Shown piece by piece: positions 9,336 to 17,710 of a stretch of DNA of 64,000 nt. The first letter of the stretch is position 1. The number at the start of each line of letters is the position of its first letter. The position numbers and the translations under genes were made by a program. The notes below the pieces were generated by a model. The model was not told where the DNA came from and made no database searches. It saw only the letters and a program-made list of their open reading frames with translations. The stretch is from Burkholderiales bacterium (GTDB lineage: Bacteria > Pseudomonadota > Gammaproteobacteria > Burkholderiales > SG8-39). The DNA is taken from NCBI GenBank assembly GCA_027493935.1, contig JAOSJV010000001.1, forward strand, positions 806,001-870,000, written 5' to 3'.

Positions 9336-9884
9336 CTAGCGCTTGGGGAGAAGGCAGAAGCCCTGCGCCTCGATCCCGAGGGACGGATTGAACTTGCTGC
9401 GGAAGTTCTCCAGCGCGATCGCCGCAGTGAGCTCGACGATCTGCGGCTCGCTGAAACGCTCCTTCAGCCGATCGAACAACGCCGCGTCGACCTTCTGGTC
9501 AGTATAGGTCATGCGCTCCGCGTACTCGAGCGCAATGCGCTCGAGCACGCTGAAGGCACTGCTCCGGCGCCACTCGCCCAGGTCCGTGAGCTTGGCCGCG
9601 CCGCCGTCGATTTCCGTCACACGGACGGAATTGATGTCGACTCAGAAAGGGCAGCCGTTGATCGCCGCGACGCGCAGCGACACCAGCGCCGCCAGCCCCT
9701 TGGGCAGCGTGCCCGACTCGGCGATCGACGCGCCGAGCAGCTTCGCGGCGCGCAGGATCGGCGGGCAATGCGCCAGCACCTTCGTGGGGTTGAGCAGGGC
9801 GCCATAGACTGCGCGCTCCTTGGCGAACACCTCCGACAGGATCGGGTCGCCTTCGGGATCGTCGATTTCGCTCACTCTCGGCAC
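9336..9884 (-). CDS. Carboxymuconolactone decarboxylase/AhpD-like protein, candidate selenoprotein (in-frame TGA in the CxxC motif)
   Basis: Starts at GTG 9884, six bases after AAAGGAGC. The frame is open for 80 codons to INGCPF, then has TGA at 9644-9642. It continues without any shift through VDINSV, LERIALEYAERMTYTD and IALENFRSKFN to a TAG at 9338-9336. Total 182 codons, normal for the CMD/AhpD family. These proteins use a CxxC redox pair; here TGA (codon 81) occupies exactly the second Cys, the peroxidatic one in AhpD, giving C-P-F-U. The neighbouring genes are broken by indels, but this would be a substitution, so the usual error mode does not explain it. With the downstream hairpin, selenocysteine insertion is the best reading. 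The alternative is a nonsense mutation splitting the gene. Confidence 0.75.
9606..9641 (-). promoter_or_regulatory. Candidate bacterial SECIS hairpin just downstream of the TGA
   Basis: On the coding (minus) strand, directly after TGA, an outer stem GTCGA/TCGAC encloses an internal loop and a perfect 7-bp inner stem TTCCGTC/GACGGAA. The apical loop is CGTGT. The loop begins 18 nt after the TGA and has G at its second position. Bacterial SECIS elements have these properties: an apical loop roughly 16-37 nt from the UGA with a G among its first two bases. The hairpin lies in coding sequence, which is where bacteria place it. Confidence 0.65.
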
Positions 9885-10339
9885 GGGCGCTCCTTTGGGG
9901 ATGGTTTCCAAAGATAGCAAACACGTGCCGACGGAGAAAGAGAGATGGCAACCTTTCGGCCCGTCCTCCGGGGGGCGCCGGCAGGGGAGAGGCGCGTCGT
10001 TGGAGCGGGGACCACTGGCGACGACACGCTCGCGGATCCTCACCGGCGATTATGGACGGGTTCTGACCGGGTTCGCTTTGACTGCAGTTGCATGCGCACG
10101 AAGCGTCCCAGCGGCAACGCGAAAGCAGCGCTCCAGCACCGAGCGGAAGAAGCGGGCAACGGCACGGCGGCGCCTGCGCCGAGGCTGACGCCGACCCGCA
10201 GCGGCGTCGCGACGGGGATCGGACGCGTGCTCCGGACCGCGGGCCAGGGCTTCGGGCCGCTCGGCTTCTCCGCGAACCGCGCCGTCGCGGTCGTGCTTCT
10301 GAGCCGCCTTCCAACGCGCGCGTGCGCCCCGTTCATGTC
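9885..10339. other. Intergenic stretch, no gene seen
   Basis: Only GC-rich shadow frames lie here; none has a recognisable domain or a good ribosome-binding site. Its right part runs into a PIN-domain remnant. Confidence 0.5.
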
Positions 10340-10576
10340 CCGGCAATCCTGGCGCTGGCACTGAAGGAATCGATCCATCTGCCCGGCACGGTCAGGATCC
10401 TCGCCTGCGAGCTTCGCGACCTCGAGCAGTCGTGGGAGTACTTCCGGCGCAGGAATCTGCACGAGCTCTCGGCGGTCGACGCAACGAGCTTTGCCATAAT
10501 GAAGCGCGCGCGCATCCGGCTCGCCTTCACGTTCGACCATCACTTCGCGCTCGTCGGCTTCCGGCTGGTGGCCTGA
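10340..10576 (+). pseudogene. PIN-domain protein, C-terminal remnant
   Basis: The plus frame ending at 10576 encodes LHELSAVDATSFAIMKRARI and AFTFDHHFALVGFRLVA. This is the C-terminal part of a PIN-domain ribonuclease of the VapC type, with the conserved acidic residues in AVDATSF and FTFDHHF. The N-terminal half with the first catalytic Asp is not found upstream, and no start codon with a ribosome-binding site precedes it. No antitoxin-like gene is next to it. I read it as a decayed toxin gene. Confidence 0.6.
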
Positions 10577-11550
10577 CTCGCGCGTGCGCCGCTCAAGATA
10601 GCGGCCTCCAATCCGAGGTCCACGATCGAGGCGCTGCGCGCTCGAGGCGGGGCGTCGCCGGGCTTATCCATTCGCGCCGAAACCGCCTTTCGAGCGCACC
10701 GTCGTTCGCTCGCCGAGGTTCGCTGCCGGCGCGCGTTCCGCGCGGGTGGGGTGTTCGCGCCGTGATTCCGCGAGGAGGTGCAGCGTCTCGGCCTCCGGGG
10801 GCGGTCCGAGCCGGCGAGGCTTTCGGAGCGTTGCCGCGCCCCCGGTCGAGCGGCTGCGGAAGTGGCTCGGGCGGCGAGCCTCCGCGTCGACCCCGTTGCG
10901 AGCGTCCTCATCGCTCGCGACGGCGTGGCCGGTCTTGTACCGACACGTGATGACCGTGTCGCTTTGCTCGGCATTGCGGTGCCCGGAGGAGCGGCGGCCG
11001 GCGTTGCAGGTCGTTCATTACTACCCGCGGTACCTCGCCGTGCGCGCGCCGGCGTGATCGCCGTCCCGCGCGCCGAGATCTGCCAGGGCTGGTTGGAAGG
11101 GAAGGGTCCTTCCCCTTCGCCTGGCCTTTCGTCGACGCCGGGATTCGCACGGGAGTTCGGGATCGGATTGCACTGCTCCAACCGCTTGGCCAACTCGCCA
11201 TGGCGGACGCGTATTATCATGAGGACGCGAGGCTTGCGACAGCTTGGGAGCGTGGGTGGAAGGGGCCTCCTGCGCCGATGTCCGGAGAGAACGGGAATGC
11301 GGGGGGGTACGAAAGAGGCCAGACGCTGTCTCGAACTGCGGCCCCGGTCGCGAGGGAGGGGATCTCCAAGGGGCTCGCGCGATGTGCATTCAATCGCGCG
11401 GCGATTCGCCCCGCGTGCGTTCGAGCCCCACCGGCAGCGGCAGCACTGCCGCGATTCCGGGACGGATCCTAGCCGGTCTCCGCCCGTTATCCGTTCGCCG
11501 CGCGCGCGATCCCGCAGGCAGGCGCGCACGGACCGGCCGAGCCGAGGCTC
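10577..11550. other. ~970 bp without a recognisable gene
   Basis: Long frames exist on both strands, but they are Arg/Ser/Pro-rich shadows of high-GC DNA without motifs. The segment contains GGCGTTGCAGGTCGTT (11000-11015), which also occurs at 6628-6643 just before tRNA-like copy A. It may therefore hold another decayed piece of the same repeat family. Confidence 0.45.
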
Positions 11551-12225
11551 ATGATCGAGATCGTCTGCGCGACCAGGCTGTCAGAACCCGAGTTCTGGAA
11601 CAAGTCCGCCCTTGGCTGGTCGCTGCGGCGCCTCAAGCACGACACCCGCCTGGTCGCGCACGTGGCATTCGAGAACCGGCGCGGCCTCCCGGACGTCTTC
11701 AATGCGCGCATCGAAGCACCCGACGGAGATGACACCCTCGTCTTCATGCACGACGACGCCTGGATCGACGACTATTTTCTCGTCGATCGTCTGATCGACG
11801 GATTGGAGAGGTACGACGTGATCGGTGTCGCAGGCAATCGTCGCCGCGTGCAGCGGCAGCCCGCTTGGGCGTTCGTGGACGACAAGTTCACGTGGGATGA
11901 CGAGCTCAATCTGAGCGGGAGCGTTGCGCATGGAACGCATCCGTTCGGTCGGGTCGCCACGTACGGGACGACTCCTGCCGAATGCGAGCTGCTCGACGGC
12001 GTCTGCCTGGCCGCCAAGAAATCCGTTCTGGTGGGCAACGACGTGCATTTCGATCCGCGGTTCGATTTTCACTTCTACGACATGGATTTCTGCCGCCGCG
12101 CGAGGCAGCGAGGATTGCGCCTGGGCACTTGGCCGATCTGCCTGACGCACCAGAGCCGAGGCAAGTTCGGCACTCCGCAGTGGATCGCCAAGTATCAAGT
12201 GTACCTACAGAAGTGGGAAACGTAG
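11551..12225 (+). CDS. Glycosyltransferase family 2-like protein
   Basis: An intact 224-residue protein beginning MIEIVCATRL. It resembles the short glycosyltransferase-like group (Glyco_tranf_2_5 type). The acidic motif FMHDDAWIDDYF takes the place of the metal-binding DxD, and FHFYDMDFCRRARQRGL is the conserved distal block before the predicted acceptor site. Such proteins transfer sugars to surface glycans, but neither donor nor acceptor can be told from sequence. It stands alone, with no polysaccharide genes nearby, which fits accessory cargo. Confidence 0.75.
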   Translation: MIEIVCATRLSEPEFWNKSALGWSLRRLKHDTRLVAHVAFENRRGLPDVFNARIEAPDGDDTLVFMHDDAWIDDYFLVDRLIDGLERYDVIGVAGNRRRVQRQPAWAFVDDKFTWDDELNLSGSVAHGTHPFGRVATYGTTPAECELLDGVCLAAKKSVLVGNDVHFDPRFDFHFYDMDFCRRARQRGLRLGTWPICLTHQSRGKFGTPQWIAKYQVYLQKWET

Positions 12226-12758
12226 TCGTTTCTCGGCGCTCGCACCGCTCGACGGGACGGCGGCCGTGCGGCCGAGTCGCCCGACGGTTACCGAGAGTCG
12301 CGGTTTCGCGACGAAGCTCCCGCTCCGACGCTGCCGGCGACGACCAGGCGCGATCACTCTCGACGACGTGGTAGCCGGCTTGCTCGATCGCGCGGACGAC
12401 TTCGTCGACCACGTGATTCCAGGCGAAGGTCACGCACCGCGTGTTCTTAGCGCGTTTCTTCGCCTTGCCCGGGTCGTCTCGGCGCGGAACTTGCCGCGGC
12501 AGCGGATGACCGCGACGTGTGAGACGATGCTCGCGAGGATGAAGCCGTCTTCGACGGCCGTGTCGCGCCGCCGACTCCCGCGACCGGCTTGCAGCGGTAG
12601 CGTCCCGGCGGGCGGGCCTGCTTCGGTTCCGTCGCCGGCGGCTTCTCGGCTTCTATTGCGTTTTCAACGCCGGTTCGCGTCGGTCCGTTGATCGGACTCC
12701 GCCCGATCAACCGAGCGCGCCCTCGCGGCTTGCGCTGCCGGCAAGGCCTTGCCGCAGC
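12226..12758. other. ~530 bp with a possible broken minus-strand gene of unknown function
   Basis: No complete gene. On the minus strand two adjacent frames give protein-like text: DTAVEDGFILASIVSHVAVI around 12560-12500, and KKRAKNTRCVTFAWNHVVDE followed by AIEQAGYHVVESD around 12460-12345. They could be one small frameshifted protein. I do not recognise it, and it may be spurious. Confidence 0.25.
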
Positions 12759-13349
12759 CTACCGCCTGACCGCCTCGATCTGGATCAGCAGTCGCACGTC
12801 GTCGGGAATGCCGCGGTCGATACCCCAGTTCATGCCCCACCGGCTGCGCTTGATCGTCGTCTCGAAATCGCCACCGCAAACCCGCGCTTTCAGGATCGGC
12901 GAGTCGTAGCAGTTGTAGTTGGTCGCCTTCAGCGCGACCGGAAGCGTCTTGTCGAGCAGCGTGAGCTCGCCGGCGACCGCAGTGACCTCCTCGCCATCGA
13001 AGCTGAACTGCGTGCCGACGAACCGGGCCTTCGGCACGCGCGCGCTGTCGAAGAAGTCGGGGTTCTTCAGGTGCGTGTCGAACGACGCGATGCCCGAGCT
13101 CACCGATGCGGTGTCGATCGTGATCTCGGCGCGGCCGGTGCGCGACTCGCGGTCGAGCAGCACAAATCCCTCGGTGCGATCGAAGCGCGCGCGCACGGTC
13201 GAGGTGTTGAAGTGCCGGACTTCGAACATCGTGAAGGTGTGCGTCGGATCCACGACGTAGCGTTCGGGTGCGGCGTGCGCGAGCGTGACGGCTGCCGAAG
13301 CGGCGAGGGCGGCGATACCGAGTGTCGGGCGGCACAGGCGCAATGCCAT
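12759..13349 (-). CDS. YceI-family periplasmic protein
   Basis: An intact 196-residue protein. Residues 1-26 are a signal peptide ending TLAHA. The mature part starts APERYVVDPTHTFTMFEVRH, the typical YceI opening. It continues with the lipocalin-like beta-barrel segments SVSSGIASFDTHLKNPDFFD, FEVRHFN and AVAGELTLLDKTLPVALKA. It ends with the characteristic WGMNWGIDRGIPDDVRLLIQIEA. The family binds polyisoprenoid or amide lipids in the periplasm; the physiological role is unclear. Monocistronic here. Confidence 0.92.
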   Translation of the reverse strand: MALRLCRPTLGIAALAASAAVTLAHAAPERYVVDPTHTFTMFEVRHFNTSTVRARFDRTEGFVLLDRESRTGRAEITIDTASVSSGIASFDTHLKNPDFFDSARVPKARFVGTQFSFDGEEVTAVAGELTLLDKTLPVALKATNYNCYDSPILKARVCGGDFETTIKRSRWGMNWGIDRGIPDDVRLLIQIEAVRR

Positions 13350-13947
13350 GGAGGGTCTCTCCTAGCGGGTTCGACGACCGCCAAGTATAGGCCGAGCGTG
13401 ATCGCTTCGCTCAGCAACGAGACCTTGCCCTAAGGCAAACGCAAGCTCCCGGCCGCATGTTCGCGGGCGAGAGTGCCGTTCGACGCGGAACGGGCTGACG
13501 GAGCAGAAATACTCGGTGCAGGTAGGCGCGCATTGCTAACCGCATTTGATTCGTAACGATGAGACGATAAAGGCAATGCCGTTGGGGTGCGCATCACGAG
13601 ATTGAGGTGGCGCACCAGCTCCGTGATCGAGCAGCGCGTTCGTCCCGCCCGGCTCATGATCGACTGGTCCTCCCTTATTGAATCCGGAGCGACCCCGCGG
13701 CGCATAGCGCGGCGACTTGCGGGTAGTCCTCAAGATTTCCCGCGCCGCACCGATAATCCGCCCAGCAGGCGGCGCGCCCGGCATGCCGGAGCGTAGCCGG
13801 CGGAGCCATGCAGGGGGTGTAGATGCGGTTCGGGCTTTCACTGCGCGGCGTCGATGGCGGGCGGCCGCCGGCTGGCGCGCGTCACGTGATCGCGTCTCGA
13901 GCATTGGCCGATGCGATCGGGCGGATCTGCGCGGAGCGTTGCGCGTC
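13350..13947. other. ~600 bp intergenic region with tRNA-like repeat copy B
   Basis: No gene is supported. The left part is the upstream region of the yceI-like gene (minus strand). The middle holds repeat copy B (13630-13688). The right part leads into the HDOD gene. Confidence 0.5.
13630..13688 (+). repeat. tRNA-3'-end-like sequence, copy B
   Basis: Shares AGCAGCGCGTTCG, CCCGGCTCAT, GGTCCT and GAATCCGG in the same order and orientation with copy A at 6653-6719. It lacks the GGGCCCACCA end. Together they are imperfect direct repeats about 7 kb apart. Confidence 0.5.
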
Positions 13948-14220
13948 GTGACTCGTCTCGCCGAGGTGATCGCCAGACTTCATCCGCTGCCCTCGCCGCG
14001 CGGTGTCGCGCTCGAACTGGCGAATCTCATGCGGCGCGAGGACGCATCGGTGGCCGCAATCGCCCGGATCGTACAGGCCGATCCCGCGCTCGCCGGCCGC
14101 CTGATCCATGCCGCCAACGCGGCGGGCGCGGGACCCGGGTCGCGAACCGGCTCGCTGGGCGAGGCGGTGCTGCGGCTGGGTCTCGACGCGACGCGCCAGA
14201 TCGCACTCGGCTTTTCGCTA

Positions 14221-15369
14221 GTGTGTATCCAACTTAATATGCCTAACTCCTGGTATCCTGCGCTCCGGAAGGAGGTGCGGGATGGCCAAGACCTTGCAAT
14301 TGCGCCGGCTGCGCCGTGGCGAGCAGCGGGTGCTGGCAGCCAAACTGAAGGACCTGTCGCTCTCGGCCCGGGTGCACCAGCGGTATCGAGTCATCGAGGA
14401 GGTGCGCAGGGGCCACAGCGTCGTGGCGGCGGCCGATCGGGTGGGCTGCCACTTCACTGTGGCGTACGACTGGGTGCACCGGTTCAACGAGAGCGGCTTT
14501 GCCACCTTCGAGCAAGTGCCCAACCCGGAAGGGCCGTCCGCCGATTCTCAGGGGCGAGCAGCTCCGGGAACTCGTCGAGGTGGCCCTCTCCAGTCCCCTG
14601 GAGCGAGGGCTGCCGTTCTCAAACTGGTCCGTGCCGAAGCTGGCCGAGTACTGCCGCGCCAAGCGGCTGCTGCCGCCGGTGACCGACGAGTGGGTGCGCC
14701 GGCTGTTGCGCCGCGAGGGCCTGAGCGCCCAGCGCATCCGCACCTGGAAGCGCTCGCATGATCCGCACTTCGATCGTAAAAAAACTGATCCGCAGGCTCT
14801 ACCGGCGCTGCCCGCCGCGCGCCGCAGTCGTGTGCTTCGACGAATGGGGTCCGCTGGAGATCCGGCCAATCGGTGGAGTGGCCTGGGCGCCGCGCAACAA
14901 GCCCCAGCGTATGCGCGCTACCTACCGCCGGCTCAAGGGCACGGAACTCTTCTTCGGTTTCTACGATGTCCACGCCGACTGCCTCGATGGGGTGTTTCAC
15001 AGACGCAAGCGCCTGCCCGAACTGTTCGAGGCGTTCCAGCGGCTGCGCCGCTGCTATCCCGGGAAGAAGCTCTACGTCGTCATGGATAACCTGCATCAGA
15101 CCCACGACCACCCGCGCTTCCTCGCGCTGCTCAAGCGGCTTCGCATCCACCCGGTGTGGACCCCCACTGAGGCCTCCTGGCTGAACCTCATCGAGGCCCA
15201 TTTCGGTGCGCTCAAGCGCTTCACACTGGCCAATACCGATGATCCCAGCCACGCGGTCCGACGCCGTCGCGTCTACCGCTATCTGCGCTATCGGCACCGC
15301 AAGGTCGGGACCCAAGAGCATCGGTTGGCTGGAATCCGTAGTATTAGCATTAATAAGTTGGAAGCGCAC
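14221..15369 (+). mobile_element. IS630-family insertion sequence (copy 2, different type)
   Basis: 1,149 bp flanked by TA (14219-14220 and 15370-15371). The left end reads GTGTGTATCCAACTTA and the right end, read inward, GTGCGCTTCCAACTTA. Removal restores CTAG and the HDOD reading frame exactly. The ends and transposase differ from copy 1, so these are two distinct IS630-family elements. Confidence 0.9.
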
Positions 15370-15372
15370 TAG
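14282..15372 (+). CDS. IS630-family transposase (two frameshifts)
   Basis: Starts at ATG 14282 (MAKTLQLRRLRRGEQ). The N-terminal helix-turn-helix (GHSVVAAADRVGCHFTVAYD) is in one frame. The middle (NWSVPKLAEYCRAKRLLPPV and VRRLLRREGLSAQRIRTWKR) is in a second frame after a break near 14535. The catalytic part with CFDEWGP, YVVMDNLHQTHD and SWLNLIEAHFG is in a third after an A7 run at 14778-14784. Both shifts need removal of one base, which is not the -1 slip used by programmed IS frameshifting. The TAG stop again comes from the target TA. Confidence 0.85.
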
Positions 15373-16600
15373 TGGCCGACTACCGGTCCGGAGCGTGCTC
15401 GGGGTTCGATTACGCGGCGTTCTGGACCGGATCACTCCTGCGCGGGGTCGCCGCGCAGATCGTTGCGGCGCGCGCGAGAGGGTTCGACCCACGGGAGGCG
15501 TTCGTCTGCGGGCTGCTTGCCGACGTCGGGGAACTCGCGCTCGCGACCGCGCAGCCCGAGGCGTATGCCGAGCTGCTCGGGCACGCAGGGCAGATGCGCG
15601 CGCGACTGCGGCGTGCCGAGCGGGAGCGCTTCGGGATCGACCACGCAGAGCTTTGCGTCGAGTTGCTGCAGCGCTGGACCCTGCCTGCCGCGCTGGTGCA
15701 GGCGGTGCGCGACTTTCACGCGCGGGCAGTGCAGCGCCCCGCGACCTGGCTGCTGACGCTCGCCGAAGCGATTGCGCGCGGCGCCGCCGCGCACGCGTCG
15801 CCCGCATGGCAGCAGGTGGCGCTCGACGCTGCCGCACGCCTCGGGTTCGGTGCCGGAGACTTGAACGTGCTCGCCGGAGCCGCGGTCCGCGAAGCCGCCC
15901 AGTGGGCCCCGCTGCTGGCCTTGCCCGTGGCGGCTGTTGCGGCGGCCGACTACCAGGAGTACGCGAGCCCCGCCCGGGCGGGTGACGGCATGGTCCCGAC
16001 TCTGTCCGTGGTGATCGCGGACGACAACGATGACGACCGCGACCTCATGCGCCACGCGCTGGTGCGGGCCGGCCACAGCGTGCACGCGGTCGCGAGCGGG
16101 CAAGAAGCGCTGGAGGCGTTCCTGGCTGTGCTGCCGCAGATGATCATCGCGGACTGGGACATGCCCAAGATGGACGGGGGTGGCGCTGTGCCGCACGCTT
16201 CGCGCGACGCGCCTCGGCAGGGACCTCTACGTGATCCTGCATACTGCCCGCGCGGGCGACCGCGATCTCACGGCCGGTATCGAAGCCGGAGCGGATGACT
16301 TCGTGGCCAAGTCGGCGGGGCACGATGTGCTGCTCGCGCGGGTGAGCGCCGGTGCGCGTGCGGTAGAGCGCCAGCGGATCGTCGCCGGCGAATTCCGCGC
16401 CGCCCGCCGCCTCGCCGTCGAACTGGCGGGACGCTAGCCCGACCCGCGGCGCCGAGCGCCCCCCGTTTCGGAGCCGAGACTCGGGGCGGCCGCGGCGTGA
16501 CATTGTTCCCGCGCGGGACTCAAGGGCCAGCAGCCCGCGCCGATCTAGCTGCTAGTGGCGCATCGGTCGATCTCGCGGCGCCCGCGCGAATGGGGACGCC

Positions 16601-17707
16601 ATGCTGAACGCCTTGCCAGTGACCGCGGTCGCGCAGCGGCCCGCCATGCCCGCGCGCGCGGACGACGCCCGTATGAAGGTGGTGGTCGTCGACGACAATG
16701 CGGTCAATCGGACGCTGCTCGTGCGGCTGGTGCAGCGTCTGGAGAACGCATCGGCGGTCGCGCTGGCGGATGCGGCGTCCGCGCTGGCATGGTGCGCCGA
16801 GCGCCGGCCCGACCTCGTAATCGTCGACTACATGATGCCGGACTTGGACGGTCTCGCGTTCATCGAGCGCTTCCGTGCGCTTCCGGAGGCGGCCGATACG
16901 CCGCTCCTCATGGTGACCGCGGACCGCGATCTCGGCACGCGTTATCGCGCGCTGGATTGCGGCGCGACCGATTTTCTCACCAAGCCGGTCGACCACCGCG
17001 AGTTCCTCGCCCGGGTGCGCAACATGCTCAAGCTGCGGGCGGCGCAGAACGCGCTCGCCGGCCGTGCGACCTGGCTCGCTGCGGAAGTGGCCACGGCGAC
17101 CGCCGGGCTGGTCACCGCGGAACGTGAGACCTTGATGTGCCTTGCGCGCGCCGCGGAGTACCGCGACCCGGAGACCGGCGCGCACATCCTGCGCATGGCG
17201 AACTACTCGCGGCTCATCGCGCGCGAGCTCGGCGTTTCGGAAGCGGAGCAGCAACTGGTGCTCGAGGCCGCGCCGATGCACGACGTCGGCAAGCTCGGCA
17301 CCCCGGACCACATCCTGCTCAGGCCGGGCAAGCTCACGCCCGAGGAGTTCGAGATCATGCAGCAGCACGCGATCATCGGCTGGGAGATCCTGCGCAGCCA
17401 CGGATCGCGCGCGCTGCAGGCCGGCGCGGTGATCGCCTACACGCATCACGAGAAGTTCGACGGCAGCGGCTATCCGCGGGGGCTTGCCGGCGAGGATATC
17501 CCGCTTTTCGGCCGCATCGTCGCCGTCGCGGACGTCTTCGACGCTCTCAGCTCGGTGCGGCCCTACAAGCCGGCGTGGCCGGTGGCGCACGCGCGTGAGC
17601 TGCTGCTGAAGCAGTCGGGACGGCATTTCGATCCGGCCTGCGTGCGCGCGTTCCTCGGCGTCTGGGACGAGGCGCTCGAGATCAAGAACCGGTACTGCGA
17701 CGGCTAG
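16601..17707 (+). CDS. Response regulator with HD-GYP domain (c-di-GMP phosphodiesterase, RpfG-like)
   Basis: 368 residues, intact. The receiver domain is at about residues 25-145: VVVDDNAVNRTLL, phospho-Asp in IVDYMMPDLDG and Lys in FLTKPV. The HD-GYP domain occupies roughly residues 170-360, with metal-binding AAPMHDVGK, the HAIIGWEIL helix and the signature HHEKFDGSGYPRGL. All key HD and GYP residues are present, so it should hydrolyse c-di-GMP. It ends 3 bp before the hybrid kinase that follows; that kinase's Hpt domain is a plausible phosphodonor. Reducing c-di-GMP would favour swimming, which suits its place beside the flagellar genes. Confidence 0.92.
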   Translation: MLNALPVTAVAQRPAMPARADDARMKVVVVDDNAVNRTLLVRLVQRLENASAVALADAASALAWCAERRPDLVIVDYMMPDLDGLAFIERFRALPEAADTPLLMVTADRDLGTRYRALDCGATDFLTKPVDHREFLARVRNMLKLRAAQNALAGRATWLAAEVATATAGLVTAERETLMCLARAAEYRDPETGAHILRMANYSRLIARELGVSEAEQQLVLEAAPMHDVGKLGTPDHILLRPGKLTPEEFEIMQQHAIIGWEILRSHGSRALQAGAVIAYTHHEKFDGSGYPRGLAGEDIPLFGRIVAVADVFDALSSVRPYKPAWPVAHARELLLKQSGRHFDPACVRAFLGVWDEALEIKNRYCDG

Positions 17708-17710
17708 CAC

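Larger units (their letters stand above)
13948..16437 (+). pseudogene. HDOD-domain/response-receiver protein, split by an IS630 element
   Basis: The 5' part (start taken as GTG 13948) encodes the beginning of an HDOD domain: PLPSPRGVALELANLMRRED and IVQADPALAGRLIHAANAAG. At 14220 an IS630 element interrupts it after IALGFSL. The 3' part resumes at 15372 with VADYRSG and FDYAAFW, the HDOD core with AFVCGLLADVGELAL. A receiver domain follows (VVIADDNDDDRDLM, phospho-Asp in MIIADWDMPKMDG). A G-run indel near 16177 shifts into the frame with FVAKSA. Without the insertion it would be a signalling protein of about 445 residues. HDOD proteins link phosphorelay and c-di-GMP signalling to motility and stress. 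Confidence 0.82.

Noticed and set aside
9945..10364. 140-residue ORF after a GAGAAAGAGAG sequence
   Set aside because: Arg/Ala/Gly-rich with no motif, overlaps the upstream region of the AhpD-like gene and looks like a high-GC shadow frame.
10540..11529. 329-residue minus-strand ORF
   Set aside because: Low-complexity Arg/Ser/Pro composition, no domain and no ribosome-binding site.
14778..14784. Programmed frameshift at an A7 run in the IS630 copy 2 transposase
   Set aside because: The shift needed is +1 (one extra base), not the -1 slip usual in insertion sequences, and a second +1 break occurs nearby without a slippery site.
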